DNA of 12,290 nt, taken from the NCBI GenBank assembly GCA_903859795.1, contig CAIOOC010000925.1, forward strand, positions 1-12,290, given 5' to 3'. Positions 1-8,526 of this stretch are shown in pieces; the first letter of the stretch is position 1, and each line of letters opens with the position of its first letter. A program made the position numbers and the translations under genes. A model generated the notes under the pieces. The model searched no databases and was not told where the DNA came from. It saw only the letters and a list, made by a program, of their open reading frames with translations. This DNA comes from an uncultured Bacteroidia bacterium (GTDB lineage: Bacteria > Bacteroidota > Bacteroidia > Bacteroidales > Prolixibacteraceae).

Positions 1-82
1 GATTGTAAATTCGCTTTTAAAAGTTATGCGATCTGAGAAGAAAAGCACCGTTTAGTGTCCAGTTTTGCTTAACTATTTATTT

Positions 83-1372
83 TCAAATTGTTTCCCCTTG
101 TTCTTCAGGAGTTCTCCCGCGCCACCAGGTGGCAAGAGCCGAACCGGTAACATTCATCAAAGGGCCAAATATTGCAGGCGCAAGACCTACTGTTGCGAGT
201 TTTCCCATCTGAAGTGCCAAACCTGAAGCAAGGCCGCCATTTTGCATCCCGACTTCAAAAGCCACGGTACGTCTGTCTTTCTCGGGCATTCCGAAGATCC
301 ACGAAATTGAATATCCCAGGGTGTAGCCTGTTATGTTATGAAGGAAACTAGTAATAATCAGCAATATTCCAACTTTTAACAGGCTTTCGCGACCGGCAGC
401 AGTAATAATCGTGATAATTACCGCTATCCCCACCATCGAGATCATTGAAAGAACTTTATCAATCCACTTTTTATCTCCCTGCATCAGGTGTCGCAAACCT
501 AATGCTCCAAACATCGGAAGCATATAAAACCAGCAAAGTGATTTTACAAATGCAACTGCAAATCCTTCCATATCGGCATTCTTTGCCTTCATGTAAACCA
601 GGTTCGTCAACAAAATGATAATCAAATAGATTACCAGTTGAACAATTTCAGATCGTTTTTTTGTTTTCCCGCTTACTGAAAAAAGATTGAAAATAAATCC
701 GCCTACTATTGGAAGGATGATCATATTAAGAATATCGAGCATCATGCTCCAGAAGTTCACCTCGATATATTGTCCTCCAAGCAATCGCATTAAAAAAGGG
801 GTTACAAACGGAGAGATCAGCGTTGAAATGGCACCAATTGTGACAGCCAGGGCTAGATTCGCCCTCGAAATATAAGACATGACATTGGATGCCAAACCGC
901 TTGGTACACATCCTATTAGGATAATTCCTGCTGAAATTTCGGGAGGGAAATTGAAGATATGTGCTATTCCGAACCCGACAAGCGGCATAATCAGGTAGTG
1001 TGACCCAACCCCGATTAAAACACCTTTTGGCATTTTGATTACGCCGGTAAAATCCTCAAAGCTCATTTGGGATCCCATCCCGAACATAATGACTTGCAGA
1101 AGTGGTATAATCAGCAATTTAAGCTGAAAATCACCCAGCGAAAGAAAGTACTGGGGATAAAACATCGATGTTGTTACAGCGGTAAAAATCCAGATTGTAT
1201 ATGAAAACCCTTTCACAGGTGCGAAACCTCTAACGCCAATAGCAAGTGCAACAAAACCAGCAATTAAAAGCGGGCCAGCTCCTGAAACAGCATTTGCAGC
1301 CAGCAGGTAGAGTGAGCTCAGGAATGATACCGCAGAAAAAATAAGTAATAAAGTGCTGATTCGTTTTTTCAT
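83..1372 (-). CDS. BASS/SBF-family sodium-coupled organic anion transporter
   Basis: This is an inner-membrane carrier of the bile acid:sodium symporter (BASS, SBF fold) family, 429 aa. It is highly hydrophobic, with about ten or more membrane segments. Two N-terminal segments (residues 7-50) precede the core domain. Family signatures are visible: FGMGSQMS near residue 97, GCVPSGLASN at 154-163 followed by the ISRANLALAVT stretch (unwound sodium-site helix region), and EVGMQNGG at 373-380, matching the second conserved crossover. It is the last gene of a minus-strand operon, 50 bp after the enolase-superfamily gene. Bacterial BASS proteins and the plastid pyruvate carrier BASS2 move small organic anions with sodium. 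Uptake of a 2-keto acid or related product of the neighbouring enzymes is therefore reasonable, but that substrate is inference. The family is certain; the substrate is not. Confidence 0.9.
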   Translation of the reverse strand: MKKRISTLLLIFSAVSFLSSLYLLAANAVSGAGPLLIAGFVALAIGVRGFAPVKGFSYTIWIFTAVTTSMFYPQYFLSLGDFQLKLLIIPLLQVIMFGMGSQMSFEDFTGVIKMPKGVLIGVGSHYLIMPLVGFGIAHIFNFPPEISAGIILIGCVPSGLASNVMSYISRANLALAVTIGAISTLISPFVTPFLMRLLGGQYIEVNFWSMMLDILNMIILPIVGGFIFNLFSVSGKTKKRSEIVQLVIYLIIILLTNLVYMKAKNADMEGFAVAFVKSLCWFYMLPMFGALGLRHLMQGDKKWIDKVLSMISMVGIAVIITIITAAGRESLLKVGILLIITSFLHNITGYTLGYSISWIFGMPEKDRRTVAFEVGMQNGGLASGLALQMGKLATVGLAPAIFGPLMNVTGSALATWWRGRTPEEQGETI

Positions 1373-1422
1373 AAGCCTGGTCTTTTATAAAAACTATTTA
1401 TTATTTGATATTTAATTTCAAA

Positions 1423-2922
1423 TCAACTAAATACCCTGTCATGTGAACGTTTATCATCCCATTCGGTTGTAGGAGCGAAATAGCTTTTATCTCTGGGATG
1501 CAGGTGTTTTTTCACCTCCTCCTCATTTAATTCAATTCCTAATCCGGGCGCTGTAAGAGGTACGGTGGCAAAACCTTTGGTGATCAATTGCCGGCCATCT
1601 GTTGTTTTAACCAGACTTTCCCACCATGGGAGATCGACAGAATGGTGCTCGAGGGCCAGAAAATTCTGGGTGGCTGCGGCACAATGGACGCAAGCCATAA
1701 ATGAAACGGGCGTACCCGCCTGGTGTATTGCCATCGCGATGCCGTGTTCCTCGGCATAATCGCCTATTCGTTTTGTTTCCAGTAGTCCTCCCGCGGTGGC
1801 AATGTCGGGATGAATAATATCAATTGCATGAATATCAATCAACGGTTTAAAGTTTTTAAGCAGATAGATATCCTCGCCTGTGAGCAAAGGTGTTTCCAAT
1901 GCATCGGACATAGTTTTCCATTGGTCTGTTAATTCCCACGAGACAATGTCTTCCATCCAGGCCAGCCTGTATTTTTCGAGTGCCTTTCCCAGTCTTATTC
2001 CGTTATTGAGGTCAAAATGTCCGAAGTGATCAGTAGAAAGAGGAATTTCATATCCCACAAGATTGCGGATTTCTCCTGCAATCCGTGCAAGTTCCTCAAT
2101 CCCTTTTTCAGTAATCTGTACCTGAGTGAATGGGTGTTGGGTATTTCCGTATGACATGTAGTCGGATTGATCCCCCCATTGCGAGAGGTTCCTGTCATTG
2201 CTTTCCCAAAATTTTGAATTCACCAACGTTCCTGGTTTTCCTTTTAGCTCACTGATTGACAGATCCATTTTAAGCCAAGTATATCCCTGATCTTCTGTCC
2301 GGAATTTTATCAGTTTGAGTTGTTCTTCGGGAGAATTCGCCTCGGGTGTATCGGCGTACAATCTTATTTTATCGCGATAACGGCCACCTAACAATTGCCA
2401 TGCCGGTACGTTATATGCTTTGCCGCATAAATCCCAAAGGGCCATTTCGACACCACACACCCCTCCTGCCTGCCGTGAAGGGCCACCGAATTGCCTGATT
2501 TTTTTGAATATCATCTCAACATTACAGGGATTCATTCCCAGGATACGGCTTTTGAGCATCAAAGCATAGCGGACATCGGCACTGTCTCTGACTTCTCCCA
2601 GCCCATAAATTCCCTGGTTGGTATCAATCCTGATGATCGCAGTACCTCCCATAACAGATGTCAGTGCATACCGCAAATCGGTTATCTTAAGATCAGATGG
2701 ACTCGATGCCCTGCTTACATTAGCCGTAGTCTGGGCGATAGAATCTTCGATATTTAAAGAGATCAATCCGCCAAGTGTCATCCCTCCAAGAACAGATTTC
2801 CGGAGAAAGTCTCTCCGGTTATTGCTGGTTTGATTGTCAGCGATTTGTGACAGAATCGCCGCAGAATCGGCACTCTCCCTGGATTTATTCTGCTCAATGA
2901 TCCTTTTTAAGATACTGCTCAT
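1423..2922 (-). CDS. Exported enolase-superfamily (mandelate racemase/muconate lactonizing type) dehydratase or racemase
   Basis: A 499 aa enolase-superfamily enzyme of the mandelate racemase subgroup, which abstracts the alpha proton of a carboxylate (acid-sugar dehydration or epimerisation) using Mg2+. A twin-arginine leader (NNRRDFLRKS, residues 34-43, then a hydrophobic stretch) follows an unusually long 33-residue n-region; no internal Met offers a shorter start. The barrel residues can be placed: K218 (KMD), metal ligands D298, E324 and E350, the Asp-His dyad D373/H400, and E425. The spacings D-E-E (26 and 26) and D-H (27) equal those of mandelate racemase. The second Lys of the usual KxK motif is Asp (D220). 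About 50 extra residues lie between that strand and D298. The gene starts 10 bp after the RraA-like gene, so they are probably co-transcribed. An acid-sugar dehydratase role is the best guess; the exact substrate is unknown. Confidence 0.9.
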   Translation of the reverse strand: MSSILKRIIEQNKSRESADSAAILSQIADNQTSNNRRDFLRKSVLGGMTLGGLISLNIEDSIAQTTANVSRASSPSDLKITDLRYALTSVMGGTAIIRIDTNQGIYGLGEVRDSADVRYALMLKSRILGMNPCNVEMIFKKIRQFGGPSRQAGGVCGVEMALWDLCGKAYNVPAWQLLGGRYRDKIRLYADTPEANSPEEQLKLIKFRTEDQGYTWLKMDLSISELKGKPGTLVNSKFWESNDRNLSQWGDQSDYMSYGNTQHPFTQVQITEKGIEELARIAGEIRNLVGYEIPLSTDHFGHFDLNNGIRLGKALEKYRLAWMEDIVSWELTDQWKTMSDALETPLLTGEDIYLLKNFKPLIDIHAIDIIHPDIATAGGLLETKRIGDYAEEHGIAMAIHQAGTPVSFMACVHCAAATQNFLALEHHSVDLPWWESLVKTTDGRQLITKGFATVPLTAPGLGIELNEEEVKKHLHPRDKSYFAPTTEWDDKRSHDRVFS

Positions 2923-2932
2923 TAGATAGATA

Positions 2933-3862
2933 TTAATAATTCCGTTCTTTCAGGTAGTTATCCAGATCCTGTTTTGTCATCGGAAGCTTGCCCGGATAGT
3001 GATTAAGCCAGTCAAGGAAATCTTTTTTGACAGGTTCAGCCCATTCGCTGTCTATTTCGCCGGGTTTGTATTTCCCTTCACGAAGCCTCTGATGCCCGAA
3101 CTGGTCGCGTAGATTGGTGATTTCTGAGGTGATTACCAGATCCTCAGCCAGATGTGCGGGGATAAATACTGTCCCATATTTCTTGGCAAGTACCACATCA
3201 CCAGGCAATACTGTAACATGACCAATGCGTATGGGTGCATTTATTGAAGTGAGCATCATCTGGTCGATATAGGAAGGATCCTCTCCTTTGATCCAACCGT
3301 TAAATCCTTTAATCTCACTGATTCCTTCCTGATCGCGGACACTTCCATAAAAAATCACACCTCTTTTTGATTTCGCATAAATTGCATTTCCGAGATTATC
3401 TCCAATCAGCGTACCACCTTCAACCTTGCCATAGCTATCGGCGACATAGATGTCACCTTCAACCAGTACATCGATCGGCCATGAATTGGTGGCTCCTTTG
3501 GGTGAACGTTTTTCTGAAATTCCCTGTTCCCTGATCTGTTTCTGAAAATCGGGGCGCAATGGCATATACTGAGCCGTTACTACACGACCTGTCATGGCGC
3601 TATCGGGATTGATAATCATCCAATTGCCCTCAAATTGGTTCAGATAGCCCTTATTCCTGAGTACTCCCCAGGCATCCTCAAGTGAGATATTCTTAAGTCT
3701 GGCAAGTATATTGTCAGAAACTTTAGGACGGCCGTCGGCAAAACGTTCGCCTTTCCATTCTGAGGTTATCGCGATGATATACTCAGGAGTAGACCCTACA
3801 CGTTGTGCTTTCGCAATTGTAAATGACAAGGCAAATGCAAGAATTAAAAGTGTTTTTTTCAT
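2933..3862 (-). CDS. Secreted RraA-like (HMG/CHA aldolase-fold) protein
   Basis: A 309 aa RraA/dimethylmenaquinone-methyltransferase-fold protein. The fold includes class II 4-hydroxy-4-methyl-2-oxoglutarate aldolases that release pyruvate, as well as the RNase E inhibitor RraA. The open frame extends upstream to 3964, but I chose the Met at 3862. From there the protein begins with a textbook Sec signal peptide (MKKTLLILAFALSFTIAKAQ), and the longer form would overlap the upstream gene. The core is at about residues 120-245: VADSYGKVEGG, G154, then R176-D177 in YGSVRD (the substrate/metal Arg-Asp pair), and PVRIGHVTVLPGDVV-like strands near 210-224. The position that is usually Asp two residues before the S of the VxDGxxRD motif is Tyr172. 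N- and C-terminal extensions make it longer than cytosolic RraA (about 160 aa). It sits 19 bp after the propeller gene and 10 bp before the dehydratase gene. Aldolase activity is inferred. Confidence 0.85.
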   Translation of the reverse strand: MKKTLLILAFALSFTIAKAQRVGSTPEYIIAITSEWKGERFADGRPKVSDNILARLKNISLEDAWGVLRNKGYLNQFEGNWMIINPDSAMTGRVVTAQYMPLRPDFQKQIREQGISEKRSPKGATNSWPIDVLVEGDIYVADSYGKVEGGTLIGDNLGNAIYAKSKRGVIFYGSVRDQEGISEIKGFNGWIKGEDPSYIDQMMLTSINAPIRIGHVTVLPGDVVLAKKYGTVFIPAHLAEDLVITSEITNLRDQFGHQRLREGKYKPGEIDSEWAEPVKKDFLDWLNHYPGKLPMTKQDLDNYLKERNY

Positions 3863-3881
3863 TTGTTTATCTTTAAAATCG

Positions 3882-5012
3882 TTATCTGTAATTTGTAAAT
3901 TTCTGGTCTTTATAGCTGGTGACTCCATCATCTGTTCCAAACCATACGACACCTGATTTGTCAACTGTTATACAACGTATATTATTACTGTTTAATCCGT
4001 CCACTTTTGTAAAAGCGGTCCATTTAGCGCCATCATACAGGGAGGCTCCGCCCTTTGTTCCGATCCATATTTGACTGTTGCTGCCAGCTGCGATGGCCTG
4101 GACAAAGTTGTCAGGAAGGCCATCCTTAGTGGAGAAAACGGTCCAGTTAGCGAGTGTATTTCCTCCAATATGCCTGGCAAGCCCCTTTTCAGTTCCGAAC
4201 CATTGGGTATTATTGGTTGTAATTAATACACTATAAACCTTATCCGACGGAAGGAGGATTGGCCCCCATTGTGCATAAACCGAAGCGCCTGTAATACCAT
4301 CGACATCATTCCTGCGAACCCTTGCGACGCCTGCACCGTCGGTGGCGATATAGAGCGAATCGCCACCCAAACTTGCAGCCATTGCTGTAATCGGGTAATC
4401 TTCAAACAGACCTTCCGGGTAAAGTTCTTCATAATCGCCCTTTAACCATTTGTCCTGACTGAATGCCGAAATCCCTTTTGTTGTTCCAAACCAGCGCATC
4501 GGGCTTTTGCCAATCGCTACCTGAAGAACGTTATTTGTCAGAATAGGGGTATTCTCGGTATGATAGGTTGTTGCCCCGGTCCTGCCATCAACAGGTATAG
4601 TTGCGACTGTTGCACCTTTGGGTGAAGCGATCCATAAATCCTGACCGTAGGTGTTCACTTCAAGTGCAAAACTCTTCAGATCCTGCGTCGGTACTTTTTT
4701 GTTTTTATCGTGAAGAGTCCATTTTTCACCATTAAAGCTTATAATCCCCTGTTCTGTTAAAAACCACTTTGTGTTGTCATTATCCACAATAACTGATTTA
4801 AACAGCTTTATTGGAGTTCCGGAACTACTAAAAACACTGTTTGCCAAAGAGTCTTTGGGCTGGTTCAATCCCGTTTCCGGGAATTCTGTTTTGGCATTAT
4901 GGTCAGTCTGACTCCGGACTTTACCGTAATTGGCAGCGCCCATGAAGATTAGGGCAACAAAAATCAAAGAACTTGCTGCAAGGTTCTGACGGCTAAAAAT
5001 ATGATTGATCAT
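3882..5012 (-). CDS. Exported stand-alone seven-bladed beta-propeller (Reg_prop/ligand-binding sensor-like)
   Basis: A 376 aa protein with an N-terminal signal or anchor (hydrophobic residues 11-27). It then has seven repeats of the two-component-regulator propeller type. The blade motif W-x-(G/A)-T-x-x-G occurs at W83, W127, W174, Y221, W271, W316 and W357 (for example WFGTTKG, WIGTKGG, WFGTDDG), spaced 41-50 residues apart, followed by short 'G-W-T-x-F/Y' ends. Seven blades make one closed propeller. Such repeats normally form the periplasmic half of hybrid two-component systems in Bacteroidota; here no Y_Y_Y, membrane-spanning, kinase or DNA-binding part follows, and the stop codon comes right after the last blade. 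It is the first gene of the four-gene minus-strand operon, with start at 5012 and a divergent gene at 5155. A role in ligand binding, or as a scaffold for the co-encoded exported enzymes, is speculation. Confidence 0.85.
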   Translation of the reverse strand: MINHIFSRQNLAASSLIFVALIFMGAANYGKVRSQTDHNAKTEFPETGLNQPKDSLANSVFSSSGTPIKLFKSVIVDNDNTKWFLTEQGIISFNGEKWTLHDKNKKVPTQDLKSFALEVNTYGQDLWIASPKGATVATIPVDGRTGATTYHTENTPILTNNVLQVAIGKSPMRWFGTTKGISAFSQDKWLKGDYEELYPEGLFEDYPITAMAASLGGDSLYIATDGAGVARVRRNDVDGITGASVYAQWGPILLPSDKVYSVLITTNNTQWFGTEKGLARHIGGNTLANWTVFSTKDGLPDNFVQAIAAGSNSQIWIGTKGGASLYDGAKWTAFTKVDGLNSNNIRCITVDKSGVVWFGTDDGVTSYKDQKFTNYR

Positions 5013-5154
5013 TTTCTGATTGTTTATTAAGTTTTTTTGCTGATCCCGCTTTGAGATGGAAGTAAAAATATAAAATCTAAATGATTATTAGTTATTTTTA
5101 TACGGTTTTTAGAATCTTTTTAAAAATTCCAAACTAATTTATAAATAAACCGAC
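5013..5154. promoter_or_regulatory. Divergent intergenic region, likely two opposing promoters
   Basis: This 142 bp A/T-rich stretch separates the starts of the propeller operon (minus) and the PLP-enzyme unit (plus), so both promoters are expected here. I see no clean Bacteroidota consensus (TTG with TAnnTTTG at the usual spacing) for either direction. The closest minus-strand match, TTAGTTTG, complementary to 5130-5137, has one mismatch and no convincing -33 box. The placement is inferred from gene orientation only. Confidence 0.45.
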
Positions 5155-6762
5155 ATGAAGCGAAGGGATGTTCTCCGAAATTTAGCTATTCTGCCATTAT
5201 CGGGTAGTTTTCTGCCTGTAGACTCATTATTGGCTGCACCAGCCGGTCCCCTGACACCAGGCCCGAATATATATCAGTCGATAGGTGTTTATCCGGTGAT
5301 CAATTGTGTTGGGACCTATACAATTATCGGGGGATCAGTGGAGCGGCCCGAGGTAGTGGCTGCCATGCATGCTGCATCAGGTTTTTTTGTTCAATATGAT
5401 GAGCTCGCTTTTGGTGTTGGCCGTCGACTAGCCGATCTGACCGGCGCTGAGTGGGGAATGGTCTCAGCCGGATGTGCAGCAGGAATCAAGCATGTTACTG
5501 CCGCATGTGTCACCGGTGGAAACCCGGAAAAGCTTATCCGGATCCCTGACTTATCGGGTTTTGATAAGACCGAGGTGGTAATCCCTTCAAGTTCGCGAAA
5601 TGTCTATGATCATGCTATACGTAATATCGGTGCGAAAATTATTACCGTTGACAGCATGGAGGAGTTGCGAAACGCGTTGAATTCGCGTACTGCCATGATC
5701 TATCTGAATGCCGGTTCTGATACCCTGCCGGGCGAGAAATTTGCCCTGGAAACAATTGCAGGTATCGCCAATCCGAAAGGGATTCCAATCCTGATAGATG
5801 CGGCCGCCGAAGATCTGACAATTCCAAATGTTCATCTGAAGCAAGGGGCTTCCATTGTTGCGTACAGTGGCGGGAAGGCGTTATGCGGCCCTCAGTGTGC
5901 AGGACTTTTATTGGGGAGGAAGGATCTTTTGATGTCAGCCTGGCAGGCGAGCTCGCCTCACCATGGTCCGGGAAGAGACAATAAAGTAGGTAAAGAGGAG
6001 ATGATGGGGATGCTTGCAGCTGTTGAATCGTGGGTAACCCGCGACCATGTTGAAAAAGTGAAAACATGGCATACATACCTCGAAACAATATCCAAACAAG
6101 TCTTAACGATCAGCGGGATAAAAACGGCTGTTAATGAACCCCAGGGGCTTTCAAACCGCAGTCCATCTTTGACAATCACATGGAATCCTGAGAAATTCAA
6201 TATCAACGGTCCCGAAGTTGCTGCAGAGCTTGCTTCAATACAACCCAGGATTGCGGTCCACAGCAACCAGGGTGATGGTTCAGGAAATACCTCGATCACC
6301 ATTGCATCAGGCCAGATGCAACCTGGGAATGACAAGGTCGTCGCTGAACGGATTGTCAATATACTTTCGCAGAAACATGATAAACCGAAGGAAATGAATC
6401 CCCCCTCAGTGAACATTTCCGGTCATTGGGATGTTGATATAGAATTCTACAGTAGTACAAGCCGCCATGCCATTTTTTTAGAGCAGGATGGTAACTGGAT
6501 AAAGGGGTCACACAAAGGCGATTTTTCAATGCGCGAAATGGTGGGTACGGTAGAAGGTGACCAGGTAAAACTAAGCAGTTCCGACAGACATATTGCCGAT
6601 GGAATTCTTTTTGTATTCTCAGGCACAGTCTCAGGAGATACTATTTCAGGCCAGATATATCTGGGAGAATATATTGGGGCTAAATTCAAGGCTACGCGTC
6701 ACATTCAGAAAGTTGTTCGCGGACCTATCAAATTTCCCAGGGTACAACCTTTGACTTCATAG
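5155..6762 (+). CDS. Exported SelA/DgaE-like PLP-dependent lyase with fused C-terminal beta-rich domain
   Basis: A 535 aa fold-type I PLP enzyme of the SelA-like group, which includes D-glucosaminate-6-phosphate ammonia-lyase (DgaE). These enzymes eliminate ammonia from 2-amino-3-hydroxy acids to give 2-keto-3-deoxy acids. The leader MKRRDVLRNL starts with a twin-arginine motif and a modest hydrophobic region, with an Ala-rich cleavage area near residue 30. The catalytic domain spans about 38-410. The PLP lysine is K241 in SGGKALCGPQ, matching the SelA-like S-G-x-K-x-x-x-G-P-Q signature, and D215 (LIDAAAED) would bind the pyridine nitrogen. Residues 421-516 form an extra beta-rich domain (SGHWDVDIEF, FLEQDGNWIKGSHKGDF, SGTVSGDTISG) absent from SelA and DgaE; it looks like a small barrel. 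A true selenocysteine synthase role is unlikely given the export signal and lack of sel genes. The DgaE-like reaction is inferred from the family. Confidence 0.85.
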   Translation: MKRRDVLRNLAILPLSGSFLPVDSLLAAPAGPLTPGPNIYQSIGVYPVINCVGTYTIIGGSVERPEVVAAMHAASGFFVQYDELAFGVGRRLADLTGAEWGMVSAGCAAGIKHVTAACVTGGNPEKLIRIPDLSGFDKTEVVIPSSSRNVYDHAIRNIGAKIITVDSMEELRNALNSRTAMIYLNAGSDTLPGEKFALETIAGIANPKGIPILIDAAAEDLTIPNVHLKQGASIVAYSGGKALCGPQCAGLLLGRKDLLMSAWQASSPHHGPGRDNKVGKEEMMGMLAAVESWVTRDHVEKVKTWHTYLETISKQVLTISGIKTAVNEPQGLSNRSPSLTITWNPEKFNINGPEVAAELASIQPRIAVHSNQGDGSGNTSITIASGQMQPGNDKVVAERIVNILSQKHDKPKEMNPPSVNISGHWDVDIEFYSSTSRHAIFLEQDGNWIKGSHKGDFSMREMVGTVEGDQVKLSSSDRHIADGILFVFSGTVSGDTISGQIYLGEYIGAKFKATRHIQKVVRGPIKFPRVQPLTS

Positions 6763-6921
6763 ACGGAAAACTCTGAAGTATTTCAATATTAGTACATTAT
6801 TAAATATTCAGACTATGTGGGAGCTGAGAATGTATCTGGTTTTAAAACACAATTATTTTTTGATCAATAATATCACAATGAGTTAGATACTGAGTTTCCT
6901 ACATTTAAAGATAATAACCAG

Positions 6922-8526
6922 ATGAAAAGACGTGATTTCATAAAAGTTTCCTCTGCAGCAGGTTTGGTATCCATGGTTGGACCAGGTTATGGCGCAATGT
7001 CGAAACTAGCCACAGCCGGAGAAGCCGGTTTTGACCTTCATCCTTTTATTAAAGAGCATCCTGAGGCTGTATTTATCCATCTTACTTCAATTGACAGCAA
7101 GAGTGATACCCGGGGTATCTATGATGTTGCCTCAACTCTGGCAAAAGAGATGTTTGTCAAAACATCAAACGGAGAAGGGTATTCGAATTCAACAAAAATC
7201 ACGTGCAAGCCCAATTGGACGTGCAGCGGACCTGTTGACAACGCCGACCCCCTTGCCAATGTAGGAATCACCACCGATATTAACTTCATCGAAGGATTTT
7301 TAAACAGCGTTAAAGAGAAAGGTCCCAAAGAACACTATTTAAGGGAATGTGCCTGTCCCCAGTTGTGGGGCGACAGGGGTTATACTCAAATGGCTGAAAG
7401 GAACAATTTCAACCTCAGGGACCTGAGCACAAAACACTTCTGGGAATTGGAAAAGGATGATGTGATTTTCAAGAAAGTTCCCAATGGGGTTGTCTTTAAG
7501 GAGGTAGGTTTCATGGCCCCTATGACCGGACCGGATACATTTCTGATAAACATCGCCAAGTTCAAATCCCATCTGATGGGTATCACCGGTTCGATTAAGA
7601 ATTTGCAGGGGACTACTGCAAAAAGGTTTCACCAGTATTGCGGTGGAAATTACAGCATTTTCAAAAGCTATGAACAACAATATCACCAGTTCTTCCACGA
7701 AGACTACATCGAGAGGGTTACTGAACTTCATAAAAAACATCTTAGCCAGGGAATTCCGCGCTGGGATACCCGTATGGAAAAACCACCATATGGCGGCGGA
7801 GTATTTATGGAACAATGGGTGCAGCGAATGATCGATTCATACAGTGTAACTCCGACAGGAATTAACATTGTGGAGGGTATTTATGGCCACGACGGTGACG
7901 GCTTTTCGGGTGGGCCACATGACGGTAAAGCCGGGGATTTTATGAGTAACAATGTCATTTTCGGGAAGGATGCCTTCAGGGTGGATATCATTACGCACTG
8001 GCTGGCAGGACATGAACCGGGGAATTTCGGTCTGTTCCATATCGGCATTGAGCGTGGTGTTTCAAATGTTCTGAACCCTATGGACATTCCGGTTTACCTT
8101 TGGAAGAACGGAAAGGCAAAGCTTATAAAGCTGGACTCTTTAAAGCGAACTCCTCTGGTTACCAATTATTTGCGTAAAACAACGAACGGTCAAAGGGAAG
8201 AAAAATACCATCTTGTCGATGAGCCTTTTGACTATACTGCATGGAAAAAAGGTGCTCCGGCCAAAAGTGCCGATGCATCGATCCGTGCACTCGGAACCGA
8301 CTCAGATGACAAGGTTGTTATGGAGGTCAGCGTGCCTGAGAAGGGAGATGTCTTTGTGGATATCCTGAACCGTCACGGCGAAGTAGTCTGGCGGCTCGAG
8401 GCAAACGATCTCGAACCCGGAACCCATCAGGTTGTGTGGGATGGGTTCTCATCGCCGGGGATGTACAACATGTATGTCAAAGGGATGGGCTGGGATGCAG
8501 AACGGCAGATGGTGATTTATACATAA
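6922..8526 (+). CDS. Exported DUF362 protein with C-terminal FlgD-like domain
   Basis: A 534 aa protein with a clear twin-arginine leader (MKRRDFIKVSSAAGLVSMVG). Residues about 45-400 match the DUF362 family: KPNW at 96-99, FLINIAKFKSHLMGITGSIKNLQG at about 207-230, NIVEGIYGHDGDG near 325, and a HWLAGHEPGNFGLFHIGIERG stretch. Cysteines C95, C101, C143, C145 and C240 are present, but the CxxCxxCxxxCP ferredoxin motif often fused to DUF362 is not. Residues about 463-534 resemble a FlgD/T9SS-type Ig-like domain (VFVDILNRHGEVVWRLE, then GTHQVVWDGFSSPGMY), a wall- or matrix-associated module in Bacteroidota. The start at 6922 follows TTTAAAGATAATAACCAG, typical of the A-rich leaders here. It lies 159 bp after the PLP enzyme gene, possibly in the same transcript. 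DUF362 has no agreed biochemical function, so I give none. Confidence 0.85.
   Translation: MKRRDFIKVSSAAGLVSMVGPGYGAMSKLATAGEAGFDLHPFIKEHPEAVFIHLTSIDSKSDTRGIYDVASTLAKEMFVKTSNGEGYSNSTKITCKPNWTCSGPVDNADPLANVGITTDINFIEGFLNSVKEKGPKEHYLRECACPQLWGDRGYTQMAERNNFNLRDLSTKHFWELEKDDVIFKKVPNGVVFKEVGFMAPMTGPDTFLINIAKFKSHLMGITGSIKNLQGTTAKRFHQYCGGNYSIFKSYEQQYHQFFHEDYIERVTELHKKHLSQGIPRWDTRMEKPPYGGGVFMEQWVQRMIDSYSVTPTGINIVEGIYGHDGDGFSGGPHDGKAGDFMSNNVIFGKDAFRVDIITHWLAGHEPGNFGLFHIGIERGVSNVLNPMDIPVYLWKNGKAKLIKLDSLKRTPLVTNYLRKTTNGQREEKYHLVDEPFDYTAWKKGAPAKSADASIRALGTDSDDKVVMEVSVPEKGDVFVDILNRHGEVVWRLEANDLEPGTHQVVWDGFSSPGMYNMYVKGMGWDAERQMVIYT

Noticed and set aside
3863..3964. Upstream extension of the RraA-like frame (34 extra residues)
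   Set aside because: It would overlap the end of the propeller gene and hide a clean Sec signal peptide starting at 3862; the shorter start is preferred.
5642..6416. Minus-strand open frames of about 150 codons opposite the PLP enzyme
   Set aside because: No recognisable domains and no start signals; they mirror a strongly supported plus-strand gene with PLP motifs.
5155..6762. True selenocysteine synthase (SelA)
   Set aside because: Export leader, extra C-terminal domain, and no selB, selD or tRNA-Sec nearby; DgaE-like lyase fits the context better.
7339..7815. 158-codon minus-strand open frame opposite the DUF362 gene
   Set aside because: It is antisense to conserved DUF362 motifs and has no family features of its own.
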